Source of the DNA: JAABYT01 sp964194585
Lineage (GTDB): Bacteria > Pseudomonadota > Gammaproteobacteria > HK1
Assembly (NCBI GenBank): GCA_964194585.1
Contig: CAXMNG010000121.1
Coordinates: 1-15,838 of the forward strand
DNA: 15,838 nucleotides
Direction: 5' to 3'
The position numbers and the translations under genes are program-made. This document shows, in pieces, positions 1 through 7,134 of this stretch (the stretch's first letter is position 1; every line of letters starts with the position of its first letter). The notes below the pieces were generated by a model that saw only the letters and a program-made list of their open reading frames with translations, had not been told where the DNA came from and ran no database searches.

Positions 1-1392
1 CGACAAATCGTCCAGCTCGTGAATAATCGCATCCATCGCGCCGGCGCAGGCGAGTAGCCGACCGTCAATGTCCGATTCACCCTCGAAGCCCTTGAACACG
101 CGTTCGTAGAGTAAGCGACTCTCGCGGGGTGCGGATGCAAACCGGCAGGCGGCTTTCCAATGAAAGCACCATGGATCGGTGTCGAGTATTTCGTCGGGGA
201 TCTCATCCAACCACGACTCGAGTGTTTCAGCGCGGCCATGGGCAAGCATGTCTGGAGCATGCTCGAGAGCCAGACGTTTCAGGGCATGAAAGTCGCTATC
301 CTCGCGCAGCAACGCCGCAGCCTCCTCCACCTCACCTTCGTCCTTCAGCACCTCGACGGACGCGCGTCGCAGGGCACGGTATTCGCTTGGAGAGAATGAC
401 ACCGCGGCGCGCGCGCGAAGAAATTCTCGCAGCAGTGGATGGTACTGGTAGATGGGATCGCCTCCACCTGCCTTCAATGAGACGAAATGATGTCCACGAT
501 GCAGCATGGTGAGAATTTCGCTGGCAGTCGGGTCGTCCGTGATCTTCTCCGCCATGCTGCTGGTCATTTCCGGCACGAAAGCGGTCTTGAGCAACAGCCG
601 CCGTGTCCGCTCATCGAAACTCTGAAAGAGCTCGCCTGCCAGGTAGTCGAATACCACCTGGGGGGCGCGCGAGTTCGGCATCAGGTCGATGCTGCCGCTG
701 ACGAGCGAATTCTCCAGTAACAGCACGAGCCCGGCCGCCCACCCTTCAGTCTTGTGATAGAGCTCTGCAAGATCTGCTTCAGGCAGCGGCCGCTCCAATA
801 GCGACACCATTGCATCGGATTCCGACCGCAAGAGCCGCAGGTCCTGCCAGCCGAGCAGCAGCAAGGCGCGGTTGGCCCGCAGTCGCACCATGTCCGGCGG
901 TGGCTCACCGCGGCTGATGACGACGATACAGCCATCCGGCGGCAGCTCTGCAACGGCATCCAGCACAACGGAGTGAAATGCCGATTGCGTGGATACGTCC
1001 TGATAGTTGTCCAGAACCAGGACGAACGGTGGCCGCAGGCGCGAGTAGAGCGTGCGGAAATAGCGCCGGGCAAAAGCCGACAGATCGGCGTGGTATTCGG
1101 AGGTAAACAGCGGTAGCGAGCCGGCCGCGGTGATCTGCGCCATATAGTAGAAGAAGGTCGCGACGTCGGAATCGCTGGCATCCAGCTGATACCAGCACGA
1201 CTCCGAGCAGCGCTGTTCCAGATAGCTGGCGACCAGAGTGGTCTTCCCGGAACCCGGCGGACCCGACACCCACACGACGGCGTTGCGGTCCCGTTGATCG
1301 AGGATTGCGAACAGCCGCTCCCGACCAAGCACACCGGCGAGGCTCGGGCGCGTGATCTTGGCACGCGAAGCAGGACGCGGATTGGGCGCCAC
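1..1392 (-). CDS. MalT-like STAND ATPase transcriptional regulator (partial, C-terminus outside window)
   Basis: A continuous reading frame runs from a GTG at 1392 to the left edge (464 codons, no stop), so this is the N-terminal part of a large protein. A strong ribosome site (AAGGGGGGT, 1407-1399) sits just upstream, and no ATG lies in frame nearby. Visible order: Walker A GPPGSGKTT (residues 44-52), Walker B FVLVLDN (123-129), a sensor-like strand ending IVVISRGEPP (156-165), and the GWAAGL signature (217-222) typical of MalT-type NTPases. A helical, TPR-like region starts near residue 330. Family members are inducer-responsive activators that bind ATP and carry a DNA-binding C-terminus (LuxR-type HTH, or in some relatives a BTAD domain). 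That end is not visible here. It is divergent from the TRAP operon at 1581, so it probably controls that operon (inference). The family call is secure, the regulon is not. Confidence 0.9.
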   Translation of the reverse strand, partial: MAPNPRPASRAKITRPSLAGVLGRERLFAILDQRDRNAVVWVSGPPGSGKTTLVASYLEQRCSESCWYQLDASDSDVATFFYYMAQITAAGSLPLFTSEYHADLSAFARRYFRTLYSRLRPPFVLVLDNYQDVSTQSAFHSVVLDAVAELPPDGCIVVISRGEPPPDMVRLRANRALLLLGWQDLRLLRSESDAMVSLLERPLPEADLAELYHKTEGWAAGLVLLLENSLVSGSIDLMPNSRAPQVVFDYLAGELFQSFDERTRRLLLKTAFVPEMTSSMAEKITDDPTASEILTMLHRGHHFVSLKAGGGDPIYQYHPLLREFLRARAAVSFSPSEYRALRRASVEVLKDEGEVEEAAALLREDSDFHALKRLALEHAPDMLAHGRAETLESWLDEIPDEILDTDPWCFHWKAACRFASAPRESRLLYERVFKGFEGESDIDGRLLACAGAMDAIIHELDDLS

Positions 1393-1416
1393 TGTGTTAC
1401 CCCCCTTATTGGTTCC

Positions 1417-1422
1417 ATTGTA
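1417..1422 (-). promoter_or_regulatory. Candidate -10 element for the MalT-like regulator
   Basis: On the minus strand the sequence reads TACAAT, five of six matches to the sigma-70 -10 consensus. It would start transcription near 1410, just upstream of the ribosome site. No convincing -35 lies 16-18 bases further upstream, which would fit an activator-dependent promoter or a chance match. Confidence 0.3.
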
Positions 1423-1479
1423 CGGTGAAAGGCGCCCTGGACCAGTCTTTCAGGCCACCTGTAAGCATCTGGTTAGGCC

Positions 1480-1491
1480 GGTGAGCTCACC
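1480..1491. repeat. Perfect 12-bp palindrome in divergent regulator/TRAP gap
   Basis: GGTGAGCTCACC reads identically on both strands. It lies midway between the divergent starts at 1392 and 1581, so it is a candidate regulator-binding site. The GTGA/TCAC halves resemble CRP half-sites, but only 2 bases separate them instead of 6, so it is not a CRP site. Confidence 0.4.
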
Positions 1492-1503
1492 CGGCCCCGG
1501 AAT

Positions 1504-1517
1504 GGCGATTGATCGCC
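1504..1517. repeat. Inverted repeat GGCGAT-TG-ATCGCC upstream of TRAP operon
   Basis: Two perfect 6-base arms are separated by two bases, about 65 bases before the TatT start. With the palindrome at 1480-1491 it gives two symmetrical elements in a 188-base divergent gap. It is a candidate operator or activator site. The binding protein is unknown. Confidence 0.4.
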
Positions 1518-1580
1518 GTGAAGGTAGACTCACCGATCGCGTGTTTCCATGCATCCCGGTGATCACTGCCATGGGGTAGA

Positions 1581-2492
1581 ATGAGTTCGGTGCTCGCTCC
1601 CGTTACCATGACCTGGACGTCTGTTATCAGCCCCGATATTCGTAGCCGTTGGCTGGCATTGTGCAGCTGCACGCTGCTCCTGCTGCTCGGCGGCTGCGTC
1701 ACGACCGCGACACAGCAACTCGCGACAAATGTATCGGCCGCGCTGGTCAACCAGGACGACCCAGAACTGGTACGAGACGGCGCCCCGGCGCACCTGTTGT
1801 TGCTGGAAGGTCTGCTCGAAGGGGACCCCGGGAACGAAGGGCTGCTGCTGGCCACGGCGCGCATGTACGGCGCCTACGCGACGTTATTTGTGGAGGACGG
1901 AGAGCGGGCACGGTCGATGGCGGAAAAAGCCCATGGCTACGCCGCGCGCGCACTCTGCCAGCGCCGACCTGACACGTGTGCGGCCGATGGCCTGCCCTTC
2001 GACGAATTTACGGCACTGGTCGACACAATGGATCAGCAAGATCTGCCGGCTCTCTACGTTTATGCTGTGACTTGGGTTGGCAGAGTTCAGACCAGCGGTC
2101 CGGGTGATTTCAATGCCCTCGCCAACCTGCCGCGGATTGCCACTATGATGGAGAGGGTATTGGTGTTGGACGAGCACTATGATCATGGCCAGGCACACGT
2201 TTATCTGGGAGCTTTTGACTGCCGCTTGTCCGCCGCCCTGGGAGGCCGCCCGGAGCAGGGCCGGTTGCACTTGGAACGTGCGATCACTATCTCGAATAGT
2301 CGCAATCTACGCGCGCAAGTGGAGCTTGCGCGGCGCTGTGCCCGCCTCACGTTCGATCGCGAGCTCCACGACCGGCTCTTGAACGAGGTGCTGGCGGCGG
2401 ATCCTGATGAGCCGGGCTTGACGCTGAGCAACATCCTCGCTCAACAAGAAGCGAGGGTTCTCCTCGACACCTCCGCGGACTACTTCGAGTGA
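1581..2492 (+). CDS. TatT-type TRAP-associated lipoprotein (T-component)
   Basis: This 303-residue protein matches the TRAP transporter T-component family, helical TPR-like lipoproteins first studied in Treponema pallidum (Tp0956). There TatT forms a trimer and pairs with the TRAP binding protein in the periplasm. Seen here: a hydrophobic stretch ending in the lipobox LLGGC (acylated Cys39), then an alpha-helical body with family-like blocks such as ATARMYGAYA (about 91-100) and AHVYLGAFD (about 206-214). The first ATG (1581) follows GGGGTAGA. An ATG at 1608 would give a more usual signal length, with Cys30 as lipidation site, and is a real alternative. Its stop overlaps the GTG start of the binding-protein gene by four bases, implying coupled translation and a joint role in substrate uptake. 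Confidence 0.88.
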   Translation: MSSVLAPVTMTWTSVISPDIRSRWLALCSCTLLLLLGGCVTTATQQLATNVSAALVNQDDPELVRDGAPAHLLLLEGLLEGDPGNEGLLLATARMYGAYATLFVEDGERARSMAEKAHGYAARALCQRRPDTCAADGLPFDEFTALVDTMDQQDLPALYVYAVTWVGRVQTSGPGDFNALANLPRIATMMERVLVLDEHYDHGQAHVYLGAFDCRLSAALGGRPEQGRLHLERAITISNSRNLRAQVELARRCARLTFDRELHDRLLNEVLAADPDEPGLTLSNILAQQEARVLLDTSADYFE

Positions 2493-3508
2493 TCGCCATG
2501 TGCCTGCGGTGTTTCGCCGTGCTCGTATGGATTCTGGCAGCGCCAGCATCCGCGAGCCATACGACGACCTTCAAGATCGCGACCATCGCCCCGGACGGCA
2601 CCGGCTGGATGCTGGAGATGCGCGAAGGCGCGAAAAGGATCACCAGACGCACGGACAACCGTGTGAAGTTCCGCTTCTACCCTGGCGGCGTCATGGGTAA
2701 CGACAAGAGCGTGCTACGCAAGCTGCGTATCGGCCAATTGCATGGTGGCGCAATCACGGGCGGCGGGCTCGCGCTGATTGATCCTAATACCTTGATCTAC
2801 AGCCTGCCGTTCACATTCCGTTCAGAGGGTGAAGTTGACTACGCCCGCGCGCACATGGACCCTGTGCTCATCGAGAGTCTCGAAGAGGCAGGTTTTGTCA
2901 CTCTCGGCTTCGTAGAAGGTGGATTTGCTTACTTGATGTCCAATGCACCACTGCACGGAATGGAGGATCTACAAGGCAAGAAGGTCTGGATCCCCGAGGG
3001 CGACCGCATCAGCCGCGCGGTGTTCGAAGACATGAACATCTCACCGATACCGCTGCCGCTCCCCGATGTCCTCACCGGTCTGCAGACCGGGCTCATCGAT
3101 ACGGTGGGCGCATCCGCCATTGGCGCCATCGCCCTGCAATGGCATACGCGTATCAAATATGTGACCGACACACCGCTCATCTACCTCTATGGCGCCCTGC
3201 TCATCGACCGGCGTGCCTTTTTGAAGCTCGACGCGAAGGATCAGACCGTGGTGCGCGAGGTGATGTCGGAAATCGCCGCGCGGCTCAAGAGTCAAACGCG
3301 GGAGGACGACAGAAAAGCTACTCAGGCGCTCAAAAATCAGGGGATCACATTCGTGACGCCATCACAGGAGGCCGTCATGAGTCTGCACAGGAGTGTCGCT
3401 CGCACCGCAAACCGCCTGGCAGAGGATGGCGTCGTTCCACTGCACCTTCTCGAAGAATTGCGCGCTCACCTGAACGACTACAGGCGCACCGCTGGTGCCA
3501 CACCCTAG
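2489..3508 (+). CDS. dctP: TRAP transporter substrate-binding protein, DctP family
   Basis: A 339-residue periplasmic solute receptor for a TRAP (ion-gradient-driven) importer. It starts at GTG 2489, overlapping tatT; an in-frame ATG at 2498 is an alternative. A signal peptide with a likely cut after ASA precedes the mature start near residue 24. Family landmarks: FKIATIAPDGTGW (28-40), KFRFYPGG (60-67), the hinge block ending KKVWIPEGD (164-172) and LTGLQTGLIDTV (195-206). In classical DctP/SiaP proteins the hinge block carries an Arg (as in KIRVP) that salt-bridges the substrate carboxylate. Here that position is Trp167. Together with the TatT partner this suggests a TPAT-type receptor whose ligand may be non-acidic or hydrophobic (inference). 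The family call is firm, the substrate is unknown. Confidence 0.93.
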   Translation: MIAMCLRCFAVLVWILAAPASASHTTTFKIATIAPDGTGWMLEMREGAKRITRRTDNRVKFRFYPGGVMGNDKSVLRKLRIGQLHGGAITGGGLALIDPNTLIYSLPFTFRSEGEVDYARAHMDPVLIESLEEAGFVTLGFVEGGFAYLMSNAPLHGMEDLQGKKVWIPEGDRISRAVFEDMNISPIPLPLPDVLTGLQTGLIDTVGASAIGAIALQWHTRIKYVTDTPLIYLYGALLIDRRAFLKLDAKDQTVVREVMSEIAARLKSQTREDDRKATQALKNQGITFVTPSQEAVMSLHRSVARTANRLAEDGVVPLHLLEELRAHLNDYRRTAGATP

Positions 3509-3998
3509 ATCCGTTCTCGAACGTCTAGGCGGCATGCTTGCCGCTGTCGAAGATGGCATTCTGGTTTCCCTGTTAGCGGCCATGATCGGACTCGCGGGCA
3601 CGCAGATCGTCCTGCGCAACCTGTGGGACACGAGCATCGGCTGGGGCGATCCGCTGCTGCGGGTCACGGTGATGTGGGTAGGGCTGCTCGGCGCCATGGC
3701 CGCGTCCAGGGACGACAACCACATCACCATTGATCTCGTCTCGCGTCTCCTCGAGGACCGCGCCAAGTCCGTCACGCGTGTCATCACCGGGCTCGTCAGT
3801 GCCATCGTATGCCTGATGCTCGCCTGGCACGGCATGCGCTTCGTGCTCTTCGAACGCGAAGACCAGGCGATCGCCTTTGCATCTGTCCCCGCCTGGATGT
3901 GCGAGCTGATCATCCCGGTGGCCTTCGGCATCATGGCCTTGCGTTTCCTCACGGGCGTACTCGCGGAGCTGGTACCTGCAGCCCGGGGCGAACCATGA
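3495..3998 (+). CDS. dctQ: TRAP transporter small permease, DctQ family
   Basis: A 167-residue inner-membrane protein with four hydrophobic helices (about 22-44, 54-72, 93-115 and 134-157), the usual DctQ size and topology. The segment after the second helix, including AASRDDNHITIDL (68-80), matches the conserved DctQ core. DctQ scaffolds the DctM subunit and docks the binding protein. The GTG at 3495 overlaps dctP by 14 bases. The ATG at 3534 is possible, but the LERLGG..VEDG stretch before and after it is normal in the family, which favours the longer form. It also overlaps dctM by four bases (ATGA), so the operon is translated as a coupled unit. Confidence 0.92.
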   Translation: MPHPRSVLERLGGMLAAVEDGILVSLLAAMIGLAGTQIVLRNLWDTSIGWGDPLLRVTVMWVGLLGAMAASRDDNHITIDLVSRLLEDRAKSVTRVITGLVSAIVCLMLAWHGMRFVLFEREDQAIAFASVPAWMCELIIPVAFGIMALRFLTGVLAELVPAARGEP

Positions 3999-5269
3999 TT
4001 CTCGCCGGTATTCTGCTCATCGTCCTGGCATTACTCGGCACTCCGCTGTTCGTCATCATCGCCGCTACCGCACTGCTCGGCTTTCATCGTTCCGGAATCG
4101 ATCTGGCGGCCGTTCCCATCGAGTTCTATCGCCTTGCCGAGATGCCGGTACTTCTTGCTATTCCGTTGTTCACCTTTGCCGGTTATCTGCTGAGCGAGAC
4201 TGGCGCGCCTTCGCGCCTCGTGCGCGTCACTCACGCACTGCTCGGCTGGATGCACGGTGGCCTTGCCGTCGTCGCCCTGCTGGTGTGCGCACTGTTCACG
4301 GCCTTTACCGGCGCCTCGGGCGTGACCATCGTCGCCATGGGCGCGCTCCTTTATCCCGCACTCAAACAGGCAGGTTATCGCGATAACTTCAGCCTCGGAC
4401 TGGTGACCACATCCGGCAGCCTCGGATTGCTGTTCGCGCCCTCCTTGCCGCTGATTCTCTACGGCGTCATCGTTGCGCAGCTCGGTATCGGACCCGCCGT
4501 TACCGTGGACGACCTGTTCCTCGCCGGCGTGCTCCCGGGGCTGCTGATGCTCGTTCTACTCTCGGGCTACAGCATGTGGCAGAGCCGTGGCGCACCACTG
4601 CATGCCTTTTCCCGGGCGGAAGCGCTGGCTGCACTGCGCGAGGTCGCGTGGGAACTTCCCCTGCCGCTTGTCGTGCTTGGTGGTATCTACGGCGGTTACT
4701 TCGCGATCTCGGAAGCGGCGGCAATCACTGTCATCTATGTGCTGGTGGTGGAAGTGCTCATCCTGCGTGAGGTGCGACTTCGCGCGTTACCCCGCATCAT
4801 GCGCGAATCCATGGTCCTCGTGGGCGGCATTCTGGTGATTCTCGGTGTCTCCCTTGCTTCCACCAACTACATCATCGACGCTGAAGTCCCTGCGCATCTT
4901 TTCGCTGCCGTCAGTGCACACATCACCAACAAGCTGACCTTCCTGCTGCTGCTGAATGTGTTCCTACTGGTGCTCGGCACCATGCTCGACATCTTCTCGG
5001 CGCTGGTCATCATGGTGCCGTTGCTGATTCCACTCGCGCTGGGCTACGGAATCGATCCATTACACCTCGGCATCATCTTCCTCGCCAATATGCAGATCGG
5101 CTATTTCACACCGCCGGTGGGCATGAATCTTTTCATCGCCAGCTATCGCTTCAAGAAACCGATCATGGAACTCTACCGCGCAACGCTGCCATTTTTTGCG
5201 CTTCTGCTGATCGCGGTGCTGATCATCACCTACTGGCCGGCGCTCTCTTTGACGCTGCCGGGGCGCTGA
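3995..5269 (+). CDS. dctM: TRAP transporter large permease, DctM family
   Basis: A 424-residue, highly hydrophobic protein with roughly a dozen membrane segments, the usual DctM length. It is the transport channel of the TRAP system and belongs to the ion-transporter superfamily. Recognisable blocks include LLAIPLFTFAGYLLS after the first helices, FTGASGVTIVAMG, and GSLGLLFAPSLPLILYG, the counterpart of the GxLGxLIPPSxxxIxYG block. The conserved C-terminal segment includes GYFTPPVGMNLF. The ATG at 3995 overlaps the dctQ stop as ATGA and starts directly into the first membrane helix. The frame stays open 186 bases further upstream, but that part is out-of-frame dctQ. It is the last gene of the operon. 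No clear terminator is visible in the 71-base convergent gap after it. Confidence 0.95.
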   Translation: MILAGILLIVLALLGTPLFVIIAATALLGFHRSGIDLAAVPIEFYRLAEMPVLLAIPLFTFAGYLLSETGAPSRLVRVTHALLGWMHGGLAVVALLVCALFTAFTGASGVTIVAMGALLYPALKQAGYRDNFSLGLVTTSGSLGLLFAPSLPLILYGVIVAQLGIGPAVTVDDLFLAGVLPGLLMLVLLSGYSMWQSRGAPLHAFSRAEALAALREVAWELPLPLVVLGGIYGGYFAISEAAAITVIYVLVVEVLILREVRLRALPRIMRESMVLVGGILVILGVSLASTNYIIDAEVPAHLFAAVSAHITNKLTFLLLLNVFLLVLGTMLDIFSALVIMVPLLIPLALGYGIDPLHLGIIFLANMQIGYFTPPVGMNLFIASYRFKKPIMELYRATLPFFALLLIAVLIITYWPALSLTLPGR

Positions 5270-5340
5270 AGCTACGAGCCGGAAAAGCGGCCCTCAGCAC
5301 ACCGGTCGCGAACCCCCGTTGCCGAAACTGCCAGCATTGA

Positions 5341-5976
5341 TCAACCGGGTTCGAGCACCATTACCCGAATCGCACTGGGTTGCCCCGCGTTACAGGGATT
5401 GTTGACCTGCGGGCAATTGGATATGACCGCCAGCGCATCCATTTCCGCCCGCAGCTCCACATAGTCACCCGGTCTGGAACGGCTTTCCATAAACACCGAG
5501 TCGGCCAACCGCGCTTCGTCGATGACCGGAACGTTGCAGAAGAAATTGATGTTGGGAACGATGTCTTTGCGGCCGAGGCCGAATGTCGCGAGGGCACTGA
5601 GGAAATTCTCGCGACAGCCTGGACAATCCATCACACCGTAAAGCATCTCGTTGCTCGTCGCGCTGCAGCAGCCACCGATGGTGTCGTGGGTGCCACAGGT
5701 GTCTTCGGTGATACTGAATATCGGTCTCGCCACGTCAGAGTAGAGAACGTGTCCCTTCGTCAAGCGCAGAGTGCGTGCGGCCTTGAGCGTGTTCGGCGCA
5801 TGGTAGCGCTCCTCGGGTGTGTGCGCGTTGTAGCACAGGAAGTCGACCCCCTGAGACCCGTGCACATCGATGATTCTCAGCGATTGACCCTTTTTGATGA
5901 CCCGCGCCCAGGGTTCCCCGGCGGGCACCGACTGTTCGACAATCGCGGTCGTCGGCCTCTGTACAGATTTCGGCAT
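5341..5976 (-). CDS. DUF1989 / urea carboxylase-associated family protein
   Basis: A 211-residue protein of the DUF1989 family. Some family members are the two subunits of carboxyguanidine deiminase (CgdA/CgdB, formerly urea-carboxylase-associated proteins), and many others have no known role. Seen here: IDVHGSQGVDFLCYNA near the N-terminus, EDTCGTHDTIGGCC at about residue 91, DCPGCRENF, and a C-terminal SNCPQVNNPCN block, with several Cys and His that may bind metal. The ATG at 5976 is chosen because GGAGGGAGGAA (5991-5981) lies at ideal spacing. The frame is open to an ATG at 6045, but that would run across hslR's promoter. Only one DUF1989 gene is present, and no carboxylase or allophanate hydrolase lies nearby, so guanidine degradation is not supported. 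Confidence 0.88.
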   Translation of the reverse strand: MPKSVQRPTTAIVEQSVPAGEPWARVIKKGQSLRIIDVHGSQGVDFLCYNAHTPEERYHAPNTLKAARTLRLTKGHVLYSDVARPIFSITEDTCGTHDTIGGCCSATSNEMLYGVMDCPGCRENFLSALATFGLGRKDIVPNINFFCNVPVIDEARLADSVFMESRSRPGDYVELRAEMDALAVISNCPQVNNPCNAGQPSAIRVMVLEPG

Positions 5977-5998
5977 GGCATTCCTCCCTCCTGCGACG

Positions 5999-6006
5999 TT
6001 TATACT
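5999..6006. promoter_or_regulatory. Overlapping divergent -10 elements between DUF1989 gene and hslR
   Basis: The plus strand reads TATACT (6001-6006), five of six to the -10 consensus, which would start transcription near 6013 towards hslR. The minus strand reads TATAAA over 6004-5999, pointing to the DUF1989 gene with its start near 5992. No good -35 is seen for either. The overlap would make the two promoters mutually exclusive. Confidence 0.35.
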
Positions 6007-6044
6007 GCTCGGGGCATCGAGCCGCCACCGAATCGCGACAGCCA

Positions 6045-6455
6045 ATGGCCGAATCCGTCGAGCAATCCAAAGAGGAGACCCAACGTCTGGATAAGTGGCT
6101 GTGGGTAGCGCGCTTTTTCAAGACCCGGGGGCGTGCGGCCGCCGCCGTCTCAGGCGGCAAGGTGCAGGTGGCCGGTGAACGGGTGAAGCCATCCCGCCAC
6201 GTCGGCCCCGGTACCCCGCTCGAGATCCGGCGCGGTCCGGTGCAATGGCAGGTGGTGGTGCGCAGCGTCGCCAGGCACCGGCGCCCGGCCTCGGAGGCGG
6301 CGCTCCTCTATGAGGAAACGCCGGAAAGCATCGAGCAGCGCGAACGCGAGGCCGAACGGCGAAAGCTCGAGGCGGGCAAGCGACGGGAACGCCTCGGCAA
6401 GCCATCCAAACGCGAGCGCCGTGACGCGACACGTCTCAAGTCAGGACGCTACTAG
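6045..6455 (+). CDS. hslR: Heat shock protein 15 (Hsp15), S4-domain RNA-binding protein
   Basis: A 136-residue basic protein. An S4 RNA-binding domain spans about residues 14-60, opening with RLDKWLWVARFFKTR (14-28) and continuing through GGKVQVAGERVKPSR. A lysine/arginine-rich tail (about 100-136) ends in TRLKSGRY. E. coli Hsp15 is close to this length (about 133 residues). It binds stalled 50S subunits that still carry a nascent chain with peptidyl-tRNA and helps recycle them after heat stress. The ATG at 6045 has only a weak ribosome site. The gene is divergent from the DUF1989 gene, with a 68-base gap, and 85 bases separate it from the TetR gene downstream. Confidence 0.92.
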   Translation: MAESVEQSKEETQRLDKWLWVARFFKTRGRAAAAVSGGKVQVAGERVKPSRHVGPGTPLEIRRGPVQWQVVVRSVARHRRPASEAALLYEETPESIEQREREAERRKLEAGKRRERLGKPSKRERRDATRLKSGRY

Positions 6456-6479
6456 GGATTCGGCGACAAGCATTCGAGC

Positions 6480-6508
6480 TTGACCCGCGGCCATGGCGAT
6501 GGCTTAAT
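6480..6508 (+). promoter_or_regulatory. Candidate sigma-70 promoter for tetR-mutase operon
   Basis: TTGACC (6480-6485) and CTTAAT (6503-6508) are 17 bases apart, with five and four matches to consensus. Transcription would begin near 6515, inside the palindrome at 6511-6524, giving a leader of about 26 bases before the TetR ATG. Confidence 0.5.
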
Positions 6509-6510
6509 AC

Positions 6511-6524
6511 CAAACGACCGTTTG
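6511..6524. promoter_or_regulatory. Probable TetR operator palindrome CAAACG-AC-CGTTTG
   Basis: Two perfect 6-base arms with a 2-base centre, lying on the predicted transcription start and 16 bases before the TetR start codon. Size and symmetry are typical of TetR-family operators. The position implies autorepression of the whole four-gene operon. Binding by this TetR protein is inferred from location. Confidence 0.65.
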
Positions 6525-6540
6525 TTTTTTCTCCGGATCC

Positions 6541-7134
6541 ATGGCAGCCACAGCCCCCACACGCGCCCCCCGACAGGATAACCGCCGGCAGCATCTTCTC
6601 GATGCCGCCGCCGGTCTCATCTGCCAGCGCGGATACCACGCGACTTCCATGCGTGATATCGGCCGCGCCACGGACATGCTGCCGGGCTCCATCTACTACC
6701 ACTTCGGATCCAAAGAAGAGCTGCTGATCGCCATCTACGCCGAGGGCGTTCGCCGCATCGCCGAGCGCGTCGATGGGGCGGTGGCGCGTGGGGCGGATCC
6801 GATGAAGCGACTGGAGGCGGCGTGCGTGGCGCATCTCGAGATGCTGCTTACCGACAGTGACTACGCGCGGGTCGTGGTGCGCGTGCTGCCCGAGGACGTG
6901 CCCGCGGCGAGCACTCGCTTGACGGCGCTTCGGGATGACTACGAAGAGCGCTTTCGTAAGCTCATCGCCGCACTAGCGCTACCGCGGGGACGGCGGCGTT
7001 ACGCGCGGCTCACCCTGCTGGGCGCATTGAACGGCGCGCAAACGTGGTACCGGCCGGACGGCGATTCGCCGGCGCACATCGCGCGGCGCGTGCTCGGCTG
7101 CCTGCGCGAACCCTTGGGCGTCGAAACGCAGTGA
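6541..7134 (+). CDS. TetR/AcrR family regulator of the acyl-CoA mutase operon
   Basis: A 197-residue protein. Its N-terminal TetR HTH domain spans roughly residues 14-62, with SMRDIGRATDMLPGSIYYHF (36-55) as the recognition region followed by the typical GSKEELL. The C-terminal ligand domain is unassigned. Members of this family usually repress and release DNA when bound by a small molecule, often an acyl-CoA in catabolic operons. It is the first gene of a four-gene unit, and its stop overlaps the start of the B12-binding subunit (GTGA). A palindrome over its own promoter argues for autoregulation and control of the mutase genes. The inducer is probably the mutase substrate or a related CoA ester (inference). 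Confidence 0.93.
   Translation: MAATAPTRAPRQDNRRQHLLDAAAGLICQRGYHATSMRDIGRATDMLPGSIYYHFGSKEELLIAIYAEGVRRIAERVDGAVARGADPMKRLEAACVAHLEMLLTDSDYARVVVRVLPEDVPAASTRLTALRDDYEERFRKLIAALALPRGRRRYARLTLLGALNGAQTWYRPDGDSPAHIARRVLGCLREPLGVETQ

Noticed and set aside
681..1418. A 245-codon leftward frame starting at ATG 1418, overlapping the regulator
   Set aside because: It is out of frame with the Walker A, Walker B and GWAAGL motifs, which lie in the frame starting at GTG 1392 and open to the window edge. Its Arg/Ser/Cys-rich composition is that of a shadow.
1480..1491. CRP-binding site from the GTGA/TCAC halves
   Set aside because: The half-sites are only 2 bases apart instead of 6, so CRP could not contact both.
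3809..3994. N-terminal extension of DctM in the same open frame
   Set aside because: It overlaps dctQ and encodes an Arg/His-rich stretch unlike any DctM; the ATG at 3995 gives the normal family length.
5270..5340. Terminator between dctM and the DUF1989 gene
   Set aside because: GCCG-GAAAAG-CGGC gives only a four-pair stem and no T-run follows on either strand.
6045..6045. Long DUF1989 form starting at ATG 6045 on the minus strand
   Set aside because: It would run through the divergent promoter and lacks a ribosome site, while ATG 5976 has an almost ideal one.
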